64,000 bases of DNA. It comes from Nitrospirota bacterium (GTDB lineage: Bacteria; Nitrospinota_A; UBA7883). The stretch lies in contig JAJRZK010000006.1 in the NCBI GenBank assembly GCA_024275315.1, positions 23,774-87,773 on the forward strand, in the 5' to 3' direction. A model generated the notes under the pieces. That model was given only the letters and a program-made list of their open reading frames with translations. It did not search any database and was not told the origin of the DNA. Positions 35,018 to 43,236 of the stretch are shown in pieces; the stretch's first letter is position 1, and every line of letters starts with the position of its first letter. Made by a program: the position numbers and the translations under genes.

Positions 35018-35113
35018 ATGGAATACGTATCCATCGCCATCGGTATCACGGGGTTTATTGTCTGCGTCTTCTTCCTGATAAAAAACTACAGCGCAAGATT
35101 CCCCAAACAGTAA
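35018..35113 (+). CDS. Tiny single-pass membrane protein, 31 aa
   Basis: A 31-codon ORF with AGGAGA eight bases before the ATG. Residues 4-21 (VSIAIGITGFIVCVFFLI) form one transmembrane helix; the tail KNYSARFPKQ is basic, so the C-terminus is probably cytoplasmic. I recognise no family. It is preceded by two hairpins that compete for shared bases and sits between the LysR regulator and a convergent sensor kinase. Small membrane proteins of this kind often modulate a larger membrane partner; which one is unknown. Confidence 0.5.
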   Translation: MEYVSIAIGITGFIVCVFFLIKNYSARFPKQ

Positions 35114-35138
35114 TATCGGCCGCAGTGGAACTGAGGGC

Positions 35139-35174
35139 AAAAAGGCTGGCCGCGCCGGGTGGCGCCAAGGCCAG
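35139..35174 (-). terminator. Rho-independent terminator of the sensor kinase operon
   Basis: On the minus strand CTGGCC-TT-GGCGCC-ACCC-GGCGC-G-GGCCAG-type pairing gives a two-part stem followed by TTTTT, nine bases after the kinase stop. It may also serve the 31-aa ORF on the other strand. Confidence 0.8.
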
Positions 35175-35182
35175 GGTTCCGC

Positions 35183-36748
35183 TCATTGGATGGGGTCTGT
35201 ATCCTCCATGTCCGAATTCACAGGGTCGTAGGGCAGGTAGACGGTAAACACGGAGCCTTTTTCCTTTTCGCTTTCAACACTGATCCATCCCTTGTGAAGC
35301 TCCACAAGCTCCTTGGCCAGGTTCAGACCGAGACCGGTGCCGGCGTATCTTCGCGAGTCAGCGCCGTCGGCCTGCCTGAACCGGTCGAAAATCACGGATT
35401 GCTGTTTGTCGTCTATGCCGATCCCCGTGTCGGTCACCTTGACCAGGACACCGGGGTATGCGCGGGATTTTTCTATTATCGTACGCACGCTACCTTCTTC
35501 CGTAAATTTTATGGCGTTCGACAGCAGGTTGATCAATATCTGCAAGACTTTCCGCTCGTCCATGGGAAACTCTTTGATATCGTCAGGAAACTCATAGCTG
35601 ATCTGCAGACCCTTTTTCTTTGCCAGCGACGATACATACGTCACCGCCTCCACCACGATTTCCCGTATATCGTTCATCTCGACCTTGAGTTCCATATGCC
35701 CGGATTCTATTTTGGCGAGGTCCAGCAGTTCGTTTATCAGCTCCAGCAGATGCTTTGAGCTTGCCTCCACCCTGCCGAGCATGTCCCTGGCCTCCATGGA
35801 CCACTCCTTGTCCGAGGCGAGCAGTTCCCAGTCTTCGATGATCTGTTCCGAATAATTGATGATGGCGTTAAGTGGTGTGCGAAGCTCATGGGACATCGAA
35901 GCGACGAATTCGGATTTTAGCCTGTTGGCTTCCTGAAGTTCGGTGTTGAGCTTTTTCAGTTCGTCGGTCGTCTTTTCCAACGCGGCGCTTTTTGACTTGA
36001 GCGAAGCTGTCATCTTGTTGAAAGCTACCGCAAGATCCCCTATCTCGTCCCTTGCCGACATTTCAGCCTTGACATCCAGGTTTCCCCTGGCCAGCTCGTC
36101 GGTGGCTTCCACGAGCCTCGCCAGGGGTGTGGTTATAGTGCGTATGAAAATAGGAACGGTGACTAGGGATATTATCAGCAGCAAGAACAGGATAAACGAT
36201 GTTTCGTTCGCCAGACGGGAGGCGGCCGCGGTCGATTGGTTCAGGAGCGTGGAAAACTCCATATAGCTCCTGCTGAATATTCCTTCCACACGTTCCCGCA
36301 GGTCTGGGATTGTGTTCTTGACCCGCTCGGCGTAGATCAGCATCTCCTTGCTGAAGGTTTCGTCCCTGATGAATATTGTCGCCGCCGCACGGGCGCTGGC
36401 GTAGTAAGAGTCAAACAAAAGCTGTGTCTTGTGATATTCCTCAATCCTCGACGGGTCCAGGACGCTGAGCATGTTTAAGGTCTTGCTGAACACCTCGGCC
36501 CGTTCGTCGGCTTCCGTCACCGATTCGGGTTCATGAAGTTGCGCGGCGTCGTTAAGGAGCTGTTCGATATCCCTCAAGGCTTGCCGGAGCCTGTCGGCCT
36601 GTCTCATCATCTCTATCTTGGAGGAATCGAGGTATTCGCCGATTTTCCCGGAAGTCTGATATGACAATACCCAGGTGGTGACGAAAAACACCAGTATCGA
36701 GGAGAGAAAACCGAGCAGTTTTAGCTTTATAGATACATTTTTTATCAT
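35183..36748 (-). CDS. Membrane sensor histidine kinase with HAMP domain
   Basis: A 521-residue two-component sensor. Order: TM1 (about 10-28), a periplasmic helical sensor region (about 30-180, acidic and coiled), TM2 (about 183-205, FILFLLLIISLVTVPIFI), HAMP (TITTPLARLVEATDELARGNLDV), a short coiled coil, the HisKA domain with phospho-acceptor SHELRTPLNAIINYSE, and HATPase_c with N box (LLSNAIKFTEEG), DTGIGID and GTGLGLNLAKEL. No response regulator is encoded next to it. It follows a small PstS-like binding protein and a porin on the same strand, suggesting that it senses the ligand of those proteins. No ribosome-binding site is evident before the ATG. Confidence 0.93.
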   Translation of the reverse strand: MIKNVSIKLKLLGFLSSILVFFVTTWVLSYQTSGKIGEYLDSSKIEMMRQADRLRQALRDIEQLLNDAAQLHEPESVTEADERAEVFSKTLNMLSVLDPSRIEEYHKTQLLFDSYYASARAAATIFIRDETFSKEMLIYAERVKNTIPDLRERVEGIFSRSYMEFSTLLNQSTAAASRLANETSFILFLLLIISLVTVPIFIRTITTPLARLVEATDELARGNLDVKAEMSARDEIGDLAVAFNKMTASLKSKSAALEKTTDELKKLNTELQEANRLKSEFVASMSHELRTPLNAIINYSEQIIEDWELLASDKEWSMEARDMLGRVEASSKHLLELINELLDLAKIESGHMELKVEMNDIREIVVEAVTYVSSLAKKKGLQISYEFPDDIKEFPMDERKVLQILINLLSNAIKFTEEGSVRTIIEKSRAYPGVLVKVTDTGIGIDDKQQSVIFDRFRQADGADSRRYAGTGLGLNLAKELVELHKGWISVESEKEKGSVFTVYLPYDPVNSDMEDTDPIQ

Positions 36749-36863
36749 TATCGAGGCGTCACTGCGATGTTACGGAACCAGATGTTCCGGAGCTATTTAC
36801 ACTACCGTTAACGAATTCTCGGCCATATCCGCAAGACGCCGTCCGGGCGATGGTATGGCAGGC

Positions 36864-37343
36864 CTATTTCGTATCGTCGAATATCTTGAGAACTTTTACC
36901 TTGCTGTTAACCTTGTCCACGGGCAGATATCCTATCCTGTTCTTTTTGCCGGAGACGAAGTTTATCACCTCTTTTGCGTCGCTAAACCTTGTTGGCGGAT
37001 GGCCTTTGCCGGAGAAGATCATCTTGATCCAGTAGTTCTTGAGGATCATGAGGTCTTTATGAAGGTAACGCTGGCTGAATATCGCTCTGGATGTCTTCTG
37101 CTCGTCCAGCCCGTGTTCTACGAGGTCGCATGTGTCGTTGGCCTGGCCCCAGGACCAGAAGTTGCGTTTGCCGAGGAATATTTTGGCCAGTTCCGCCCTG
37201 GAAAGCTCCTTCAGCGGATTGTCCTTGTGGACCACCACAGCTATTTGAGATTTTTCATAGACGTTGCCAAAAGTGACAGACAACGCTTCCTGGGTGGTCG
37301 TGGCGAGCAAAGCCAGTGCGATAATGGTGTGTAAGTAACGCAT
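36864..37343 (-). CDS. Small periplasmic substrate-binding-like (PstS-type) protein
   Basis: A 159-residue exported protein: signal peptide (IIALALLATTTQEALS) then a single PBP-like (phosphate-binding type) domain of about 135 residues with AVVVHKDNPLKELSRAELAKIFLGKRNFWSWGQ-like features; full PstS proteins are roughly twice as long. The C-terminal VSGKKNRIGYLPVDKV is also typical of these short members. It starts three bases after the porin stop, so translation is coupled. Its place between a porin and a sensor kinase suggests a sensory rather than transport role. No ABC permease or ATPase genes are adjacent. Confidence 0.82.
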   Translation of the reverse strand: MRYLHTIIALALLATTTQEALSVTFGNVYEKSQIAVVVHKDNPLKELSRAELAKIFLGKRNFWSWGQANDTCDLVEHGLDEQKTSRAIFSQRYLHKDLMILKNYWIKMIFSGKGHPPTRFSDAKEVINFVSGKKNRIGYLPVDKVNSKVKVLKIFDDTK

Positions 37344-37346
37344 CGA

Positions 37347-38477
37347 TTAGAACAACAATGTTAAGGCGGAGCGAAACTCGCCATATTCCAGGGGTTCGCC
37401 GGTTACGATATCCCTGTTGTTAGAGCCCCGTTTGTGCTCGTTCCACTCGATTTTATAAAACAGGTAGTCAGTGACTTTTACGTTGACACCCGCCAGGTAG
37501 ATGGTCCAATCCTCGTCGTTGCCTTCCTCGTGCGGGTTAAGGGTCTGGTATCGCAGGTATGGGGTATACCGGCCGAATCGCCATGAAGTTTGCACATACC
37601 AGGATGTCTCCGTCTGCGTGCCGAGAACAGAGCGTCCATATTCACCGCGCAGGTTCCCTTCGCGCCAGTTGAAGTCCGCGTGAAAAACCGTGGTCCAGTG
37701 GGTTTCGGAGAGCTTGTCGCGGCTGGTGGCCTTGTCACCGTAATAAGCGGAAATCCCCACCTGGTACGCCTCGTCGTGATCGGTTAGCTGCAACCTGCAC
37801 CCCACAGCCTTGTTCTGGTTGTCGTCGTGCTCGTTTTCGTTGATGGTCACCCTCGATTCGCCGTTTCCGATGTAAACGATATAATCGATGTCGGTGTGCG
37901 AAATACCAGTGGGGACCCCGCCCAGCGCCGTCATGCCGGTTATCCATTTTGGTATCAAGGCAAATCCGCCCTTGGTCCCGGATCTGTAGAAAAGCTCCGG
38001 CGGATACACGGACAGGTATGCGGGGGTGGAGTCGTGGATTTCGTTGTATATCCCCCACGGCGACAGCATCTTCCCCCAGCGGAATTTCAGTCCGTTACGC
38101 TTCACGTATTCCACGAAAGCGTATTCGAGCACCATCGCCGCGTCTCCCGCGCCGGGGTATATGCCGTGTTCGAACTCCAGATGCGCTTTGGCCGCTATTT
38201 CCGATGTGACGGTGGCTTCCATGAGGATATTGAAATGGTGCTGGTCAAACGCGCCGTTTTTCATGTTGGCGTCATCTTCGCCGCTACCGTCGTACTTGTT
38301 GCCGGTGGTCTGTTTATACTCCAGGTCTATGTATCCATAAAAAAGTAGCTTGTCCATGCTGGCGCCACATGCATTTTCGGGGACGACCATGGAAAACAGC
38401 AACGCCGAGACTATGGAAAACAAGAGCGGACTCGCCCATTGTCTGGATTCTCCCGTTACACGGTCACATGCACGCAT
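37347..38477 (-). CDS. Outer-membrane porin-like protein of a sensory gene trio
   Basis: A 376-residue protein with a signal sequence (LLFSIVSALLFSMVV, cleavage near ACGAS) and a beta-barrel: GYIDLEYKQTTGNKY, FNILMEATVTSEIAAKAHLEF, FRWGKMLSPWGIYNEIHDS and a final FRSALTLLF ending in Phe. The WGKMLSPWGIYN segment resembles phosphate/oxyanion-type porins, but selectivity is not provable. The ATG at 38477 has a GGGG site. It is the first gene of porin / PstS-like / kinase. Confidence 0.8.
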   Translation of the reverse strand: MRACDRVTGESRQWASPLLFSIVSALLFSMVVPENACGASMDKLLFYGYIDLEYKQTTGNKYDGSGEDDANMKNGAFDQHHFNILMEATVTSEIAAKAHLEFEHGIYPGAGDAAMVLEYAFVEYVKRNGLKFRWGKMLSPWGIYNEIHDSTPAYLSVYPPELFYRSGTKGGFALIPKWITGMTALGGVPTGISHTDIDYIVYIGNGESRVTINENEHDDNQNKAVGCRLQLTDHDEAYQVGISAYYGDKATSRDKLSETHWTTVFHADFNWREGNLRGEYGRSVLGTQTETSWYVQTSWRFGRYTPYLRYQTLNPHEEGNDEDWTIYLAGVNVKVTDYLFYKIEWNEHKRGSNNRDIVTGEPLEYGEFRSALTLLF

Positions 38478-38683
38478 CTTGGACCCCGTTTTCTTTCATG
38501 CAAGTTGCGGCGGGCGAACGACTTGTCCGATTGTAAAACTGACTGCACAAAACATCTCTCCCATTTTTATTGAACCCGGTCATCACCCGTGGTTTAAACG
38601 ACGCCGTACCGGTCAATTCCTTCGTTTGACACATTGACACCATGCAATTTACCACAAGCCGGTGGTCGGCTACATCGATATAA

Positions 38684-39499
38684 TTACCCGAACCATACAT
38701 CAAGGATCATCATTACCGTAAACCCGCACATAAGACCCATCGTGGCCTGGTCTGCGTTGCCTCCGTGCTGCGACTCGGGGATCACTTCCTCTGCGACAAC
38801 GAATATCATCGCCCCGGCGGCGAACGCGAGGGCATAGGGCAGGATCGGTTGCGCGATTATGACGAACGCCGCTCCCGCCACAGCCGCCACCGGCTCCACC
38901 ACCGCCGATAGCTGTCCAAACCAGAAGCTTCTCGGGGCGGACAGGCCCTCCCGCCTCAACGGTATGGAAACAGCCGTCCCCTCCGGGAAGTTCTGAATGC
39001 CGATACCCACGGCCAGCGCCACCGCTCCCGCCAGGGAGGCTTCGGAAAACCCGGCGGACACCGCGCCAAAAGCGACACCGATGGCCAGCCCCTCCGGTAT
39101 GTTGTGGAGGGTTATGGCCAGCGCCAGCAGTGTGGTCCTCCGCCACGATGTCGGGACGCCTTCTACCTTGTCCATCGGCAGGCCCAGGTGGAGGTGGGGG
39201 AGCAATTTGTCTATTATCCGCAAAAACACGCCACCAGCCATAAACCCCACCGCCGCCGGAAGCCATTCCGGCACGTTTAACCTCTTAGACATTTCGATCG
39301 CGGGGGCCAGAAGAGACCAGTAGCTCGCCGCGATCATCACACCCCCGGCGAACCCGAGCATTATATCCAGCGTCTTGCGGTCAATATCCTTTCGAAGAAA
39401 GACCATCGCCGCGCCCATGGCGGTCATAAACCATGTCAACAATCCCGCGACGAGCGCCTGGAGCAAAGGGTTTAGATGCGCGAAATTATCAAAGATCAT
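38684..39499 (-). CDS. ZIP-family metal transporter (ZupT/GufA-like)
   Basis: An integral membrane protein of 271 residues with about eight transmembrane helices. The two metal-site motifs of ZIP transporters are intact: HNIPEGLAIGVAFG in helix IV and NFPEGTAVSIPLR in helix V. The family imports Zn, Fe or other divalent metals into the cytoplasm. A His pair (LLPHLHLGLP) lies in the cytoplasmic loop. It follows a ferritin-like gene by 33 bases, so a metal uptake plus storage unit is likely, with iron the natural guess. Confidence 0.9.
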   Translation of the reverse strand: MIFDNFAHLNPLLQALVAGLLTWFMTAMGAAMVFLRKDIDRKTLDIMLGFAGGVMIAASYWSLLAPAIEMSKRLNVPEWLPAAVGFMAGGVFLRIIDKLLPHLHLGLPMDKVEGVPTSWRRTTLLALAITLHNIPEGLAIGVAFGAVSAGFSEASLAGAVALAVGIGIQNFPEGTAVSIPLRREGLSAPRSFWFGQLSAVVEPVAAVAGAAFVIIAQPILPYALAFAAGAMIFVVAEEVIPESQHGGNADQATMGLMCGFTVMMILDVWFG

Positions 39500-39532
39500 G
39501 CCGTCCGTTTAACTTTATGCAAGAGGCGCAGG

Positions 39533-39955
39533 TTAATCCTCTGTGACGGTCTTTATGTCCCGTTCGTGTTCCTCTTCCTGGATCAGAATATCCTCCAGCA
39601 CCCGCCGAAGGCCATATTCCTTGAGCGCTTCGGCCTCTCCTATCCTGCTCTTATAGCTTTTTATGGCCTGTCTCTCCCCTTTCAGATCCTGCTTCAGCAT
39701 CTGCAGGCTAACGCGGGACGTTTCCACTTTCTCTACTTTGGCGGTCGGCGTTCCGCCAAGGTAGTCCACCTGTTCGGAGAGCATGATGGCGTGTTGCAGT
39801 TCTTCGGAGGCGTGAACCAGAAGTTCTTTCTGGATCGATTCGTATTTCGCCCCCGTGATAACCGCCGCGTGTTGCACATACTGGACGGCGGCGGCGTATT
39901 CCCATTCGATATCCTTGTTAAGGTTTTTCAAAAGCTGTTTTTTCGTGATTTTCAT
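39533..39955 (-). CDS. Ferritin-like / bacterioferritin-type diiron protein
   Basis: A 140-residue four-helix protein. The diiron ligands expected for the family are visible: Glu in NKDIEWEYAAAVQYVQH, ExxH in ASEELQHAIML, Glu in KQDLKGERQAIKSY and ExxH in IQEEEHERDI. It may store iron or protect against oxidants (Dps-like or bacterioferritin-like); no heme Met can be assigned. The start at 39955 follows AGGAGA; a Met nine codons earlier has no site. It is transcribed together with the ZIP transporter downstream. Confidence 0.88.
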   Translation of the reverse strand: MKITKKQLLKNLNKDIEWEYAAAVQYVQHAAVITGAKYESIQKELLVHASEELQHAIMLSEQVDYLGGTPTAKVEKVETSRVSLQMLKQDLKGERQAIKSYKSRIGEAEALKEYGLRRVLEDILIQEEEHERDIKTVTED

Positions 39956-40271
39956 TTTTGGATCTCCTGGAAATGGCTGCATGGGCGGCCAGTGCCGTTT
40001 CGGTTAAAATCATGCTGTGTTGCGTCCTTCGCTAGTCTCCGAACGTCCGGTTTGTTCGTCAATCTTCCGATCCGACCCCGACGCCATTATAACTATAACT
40101 TGCCTATCGCGCGGCGCAAAACAAAAAACATCACGCAAATGGTTGCGCCAAACCGGTCTTTGGAGTGTACAATAGGGGCGTTTTTTGTTATCAAACCCGG
40201 ATCGCTTGTTCGGTCCAATAATTGACGACGTCGGCTTTGCCGCTGGATATGACACGGAAGGCATTTAAAAA
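39956..40271. other. Divergent intergenic region with a candidate ferritin promoter
   Basis: Minus strand: TTGCGC (40119-40114), a 16-bp spacer, TATAGT (40097-40092), reading toward the ferritin-like gene. Plus strand: a TACAAT word near 40167 may serve the PHP gene. No Fur-like 19-bp palindrome was seen and no gene is evident. Confidence 0.35.
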
Positions 40272-40916
40272 TTGATAGACTTGCACACGCACACAATCTT
40301 CTCTGACGGGGGCCTTATTCCGTCGGAGCTGGTGTGCCGCGCCGAAACGCTTGGATACCGGGCCATAGCCATCACCGATCATGTGGACATATCGAACGCC
40401 GATTTCGTGGTGTCCGGAATAGTCAAGTTTTGCCGGGAGTTCGACAGCGGCTCTATCAAAGCCATCCCTGGAGCGGAGTTGACCCATGTTCCTCCAGGCC
40501 AATACGCCCAGCTTACGAAACTTTGCAGGGACCTTGGGGCCAAAGTGGTTGTGGCTCATGGCGAAACGATAGTGGAACCGGTGGCCGATGGAACCAACCG
40601 GGCCGCGATCAACGCCGGGGTTGATATAATCGCCCATCCGGGCCTGTTGAACGACAGGGACGCCGCGCTGGCGGCGGCCAAGGGCGTGGCTCTGGAGATA
40701 AGCGGACGGGGGGGGCACTGTTTCGCCAACGGTCATGTGGTGGCCATGTCGCGCAAGCATGGTTCGCCGCTGGTTTTTAACACGGACACCCACCAACCGA
40801 GGGACCTTATGAGGCGCCAGGACGCCACGGAGGTGGCTTTCGGGGCGGGAATGACCCAGGACGAGGTTGAAGCCATGTTCGAATTCTCCGCTGGCCTGGT
40901 CGAACGTTTGGGATAG
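40272..40916 (+). CDS. PHP-domain phosphoesterase
   Basis: A 214-residue PHP-domain protein. Metal-binding motifs are IDLHTHTIFSDG at the very start, AITDHVDIS, GAELTHV, VVAHGE, IIAHPG and the final NTDTHQPRDL. Small stand-alone members include histidinol phosphatases and histidinol-phosphatase-like phosphoesterases; the exact substrate is not evident. The start is TTG, with GGAAGG upstream, because the catalytic HTH lies only four codons later. It is followed after 23 bases by a TPR protein, possibly in the same operon. Confidence 0.87.
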   Translation: MIDLHTHTIFSDGGLIPSELVCRAETLGYRAIAITDHVDISNADFVVSGIVKFCREFDSGSIKAIPGAELTHVPPGQYAQLTKLCRDLGAKVVVAHGETIVEPVADGTNRAAINAGVDIIAHPGLLNDRDAALAAAKGVALEISGRGGHCFANGHVVAMSRKHGSPLVFNTDTHQPRDLMRRQDATEVAFGAGMTQDEVEAMFEFSAGLVERLG

Positions 40917-40939
40917 ATAGAAAGGCAATAAAAGGGAAA

Positions 40940-41743
40940 ATGGCGCATTACAAAAGAATTGTAAAAAAAAGGGAAAAAACCGCGGGGCTGGTCATCGAAG
41001 AGCCGGCGCGTTTGCAGGAATGGGTGAGTGAAAACATCCAGGCAATTACGATCGGACTGGCGGGGCTGGTCATCGCCGCCATAGTAGTCTATGGAATAGG
41101 CTATTATCAAAAGGTGCGATTGGTCAGCGCCCATACCCGGCTATACGAGGCTGTTCGTGTTGTGCCAATGGCCGGGGCCACTACCGCGCAGTCGGACCAG
41201 GCCATACAGGAGCTGGAGACGCTTATATCGTCGGGAGGCCCTGATACGGTGATCAACCAGGCGAGGCTGGAGCTTGCCGCGCTTTACATGAGGTCGAAAG
41301 ATTACGTCAACGCCGAGCGGCAATACGCCCAGACGGCGGCTCAGACAGAGTATGGGACGCTGTATAACGAGCTGGCCCGGGCGGGACAGGCCTCGTCTAT
41401 GATAATGTCGGGCAGGGAGGCGGAGGCCGAGCCGATCCTCAACGAGCTGGCCTATAGCGCTTCGATCTATCCCAGGGCCGAGGCGCTGATGAAACTGGCG
41501 TTCGTGCAGGCGGCGCTGGGAAAGAAAAGCGAGGCGGTAAGCTCGCTGAACCGTGTCAAGAGCGAGTATGAAGGCTTTTACCCGGCGTCCTATATAGAAG
41601 GGTCGATACGGCGCGTCGAAAGCGGCGACACGGTCAAGGTGGTCTCGAAGCTGAAAAAACTGGCCGCAGAGCCTGACAAAATAGTCAAACCGGCCGGGCA
41701 GGGGAAGCTGGGCAGGGAGACGGTGCACACGACCGGTAAATAG
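40940..41743 (+). CDS. Membrane-anchored TPR protein (YfgM-like)
   Basis: A 267-residue protein with a basic cytoplasmic N-terminus (MAHYKRIVKKREK), one transmembrane helix (about 37-55, ITIGLAGLVIAAIVVYGIGY) and a TPR-like domain (about 60-235) outside the membrane. The pattern matches the TPR_21 domain seen in YfgM, an ancillary factor of the Sec translocon and stress-related proteins. The C-terminal 30 residues are basic and disordered. It follows the PHP gene and precedes cvpA on the same strand. Confidence 0.8.
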   Translation: MAHYKRIVKKREKTAGLVIEEPARLQEWVSENIQAITIGLAGLVIAAIVVYGIGYYQKVRLVSAHTRLYEAVRVVPMAGATTAQSDQAIQELETLISSGGPDTVINQARLELAALYMRSKDYVNAERQYAQTAAQTEYGTLYNELARAGQASSMIMSGREAEAEPILNELAYSASIYPRAEALMKLAFVQAALGKKSEAVSSLNRVKSEYEGFYPASYIEGSIRRVESGDTVKVVSKLKKLAAEPDKIVKPAGQGKLGRETVHTTGK

Positions 41744-41796
41744 GAGCGCCTTCTTACCGGGCGCGAATCCACATATTATGTTATCCGAGGCGTGAA

Positions 41797-42531
41797 TTGA
41801 TTCACTGGTTTGACATTTTTGTCACGGTTTTTCTTCTTGCATCCGCTTTATACTCCTATGTCCGGGGATTTGTCAGGGACCTGTTTTCCATACTCTCGCT
41901 TGTGGCGGGATACATCGTTGCGTCCATGTATTACGACAGTGTATCGGCCTACCTCACGTCTCCGTCGAAAGACAAGCTCTTCCCTGAAGCCGCGGCTTTT
42001 ATCATGCTGTTCGCCGGCGCTTCAGCGCTGGTGGTGGTGGCGGGAATTTACGCCCGGAAAATTTTTCATGTCTCAGAGGCTCTCGGCGCCGCCGACAGGA
42101 TCCTGGGGGCGGGCCTGGGATTGGTCAAGGGGGTGTTGGCGCTTGCGATAGTGATTTATCCGCTGGTGGGGATAAGTGGCGTCGAAGAAGATTTTTCCTC
42201 CAGGTCGAAGTCCGGCCCGGCGCTGGTGCTGGCAGGTGGCGGGCTGATAGAAAGGTTCGCCCCCGGCCTGGCAAAGCGCATCGAAAGGGCGAGCGGAAAA
42301 CTGGCGAAACTGAGACGGGAATCTGGTGATCTGGCCTATTATGAAAAAAAGATAAAAGCCGCAGGCAAACTCGCCACAAGCAAAGCCAGGGATATCGGCA
42401 AACGGCTGGGGCTGGGCGGCGCGAAAAAAGAAGCGCAAAAACCGGGTAGCGGTGACGCAGGCGCAACAGGGAAAGAGGTTACCGAACCAGACCGAAACCA
42501 GCTCGATAACCTGCTGGAAAAAATCGATTAA
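41797..42531 (+). CDS. cvpA: CvpA family membrane protein
   Basis: A 244-residue inner-membrane protein. The first 130 residues hold four hydrophobic helices and the family pattern (IFVTVFLLASALYSYVRGF..., YIVASMYYDSVSAYL, LGAADRILGAGLGLVKGVL). The remaining 110 residues are a Lys/Ala-rich tail, longer than in typical CvpA. The family is linked to colicin V production and envelope homeostasis; the molecular role is unclear. The start is TTG with GAGG eight bases upstream; an upstream GTG is out of frame. Confidence 0.88.
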   Translation: MIHWFDIFVTVFLLASALYSYVRGFVRDLFSILSLVAGYIVASMYYDSVSAYLTSPSKDKLFPEAAAFIMLFAGASALVVVAGIYARKIFHVSEALGAADRILGAGLGLVKGVLALAIVIYPLVGISGVEEDFSSRSKSGPALVLAGGGLIERFAPGLAKRIERASGKLAKLRRESGDLAYYEKKIKAAGKLATSKARDIGKRLGLGGAKKEAQKPGSGDAGATGKEVTEPDRNQLDNLLEKID

Positions 42532-42735
42532 CCGCAATAATGATGTCGAAACATAAGACACCAATTCAGATTATCCACACGATATATCGTACTGGAGTGC
42601 ACTCCAATTAAAACGCTAGTGGGCATATATAATCCGCAAGTTCTCGAAAAAGCAAATCAAGCAGAAGAAGTTGTTCAAAAAAGTACTAACAAACAAAATC
42701 AACCGACTGATCTTCCCCTTCATCAGAATAAGTGA
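42532..42735 (+). other. AT-rich island with out-of-phase coding debris
   Basis: Base composition is much more AT-rich than in the neighbours. An ATG at 42543 opens a 22-codon frame (MSKHKTPIQIIHTIYRTGV...). One base out of phase a 63-codon run (42544-42735) ends with protein-like sequence (VGIYNPQVLEKANQAEEVV). A 14-bp perfect palindrome, TGGAGTGCACTCCA, lies at 42593-42606. This looks like the remains of an acquired gene with a frameshift; family unknown. Confidence 0.4.
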
Positions 42736-42786
42736 GTCATCGCGAACGTGTCAGGATGTCCCATGTGGGTGGAGTTCGTTGAGCCT

Positions 42787-42859
42787 CAGGTGAACAGCCA
42801 TAGGGGGGGCTGGTTGCCCACCTGCTCTAAAAGGACCGAGGGTCTGTCGGGAGACCGGT
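42787..42859 (-). terminator. Two stable hairpins, terminator-like for the zinc-ribbon gene
   Basis: First after the gene on the minus strand: GGTCT/AGACC (42841-42856) followed by a short T-run (CCTTTT). Then CAGGTG..CAGCC..GGCTG..CACCTG, a two-part stem at 42787-42824. The pair may be a terminator or part of a structured RNA. Confidence 0.45.
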
Positions 42860-43026
42860 TACGCTGATTTCAACATCTGGTCGCTTTTTTCCACACATGA
42901 AGGGCAATGGTGCTCTTTGTCACGACCGCACAAAAGACAGGAGATCGAACCCCGGTAATATCTCATGATTCCACCGCAATGGTGACAAACATCTTTCGGT
43001 TCCGTGATTTTGTTTTTCGCTTCCAT
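42859..43026 (-). CDS. Small zinc-ribbon protein
   Basis: A 55-residue protein with three cysteine pairs or clusters: CHHCGG near residue 13, CLLCGRDKEHHCPSC in the middle and flanking basic residues, so it should bind one or two zinc ions. The start at 43026 has GGAGG ten bases upstream; longer readings include a non-homologous hydrophobic stretch and no site. Function is unknown; nucleic-acid or protein binding is a reasonable guess. It is adjacent to an AT-rich island and divergent from def. Confidence 0.6.
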   Translation of the reverse strand: MEAKNKITEPKDVCHHCGGIMRYYRGSISCLLCGRDKEHHCPSCVEKSDQMLKSA

Positions 43027-43224
43027 GGCTACCAGCCTCCAGAAAGTTGTAAAACTTTGGCAATAACGGGGGTTGCAAAATGCAAGCCAACAGCAGGCAA
43101 TGCGAAAAAAATGTATGCGTCTAATATTCAATGTGTTATACTACATCCGCAGAGCCGGTATAGTATGAAAAATTGTCTGGGTGTCAATAAATGTAGTCAT
43201 GGATGAAAAAAGCGCAAAATTGGT

Positions 43225-43230
43225 TATACT
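43225..43230 (+). promoter_or_regulatory. -10 box placed for a leaderless def mRNA
   Basis: TATACT ends six bases before the def ATG, so predicted +1 coincides with the A of the start codon. There is no Shine-Dalgarno sequence before def. The -35 is weak (GGATGA-like). Confidence 0.45.
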
Positions 43231-43236
43231 GAAAAC

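Noticed and set aside
34908..35020. tmRNA-like 5' motif (GGTTTCGAC after a G-rich stretch)
   Set aside because: The core phrase resembles the tmRNA 5' end, but no matching acceptor strand, T-loop, CCA end or tag-peptide ORF lies within the next 400 bases; the region runs into a kinase gene on the other strand.
42736..42858. Fragment of a group II intron
   Set aside because: The GC-rich stems were suggestive, but no domain V motif, no maturase ORF and no clear intron boundary could be found.
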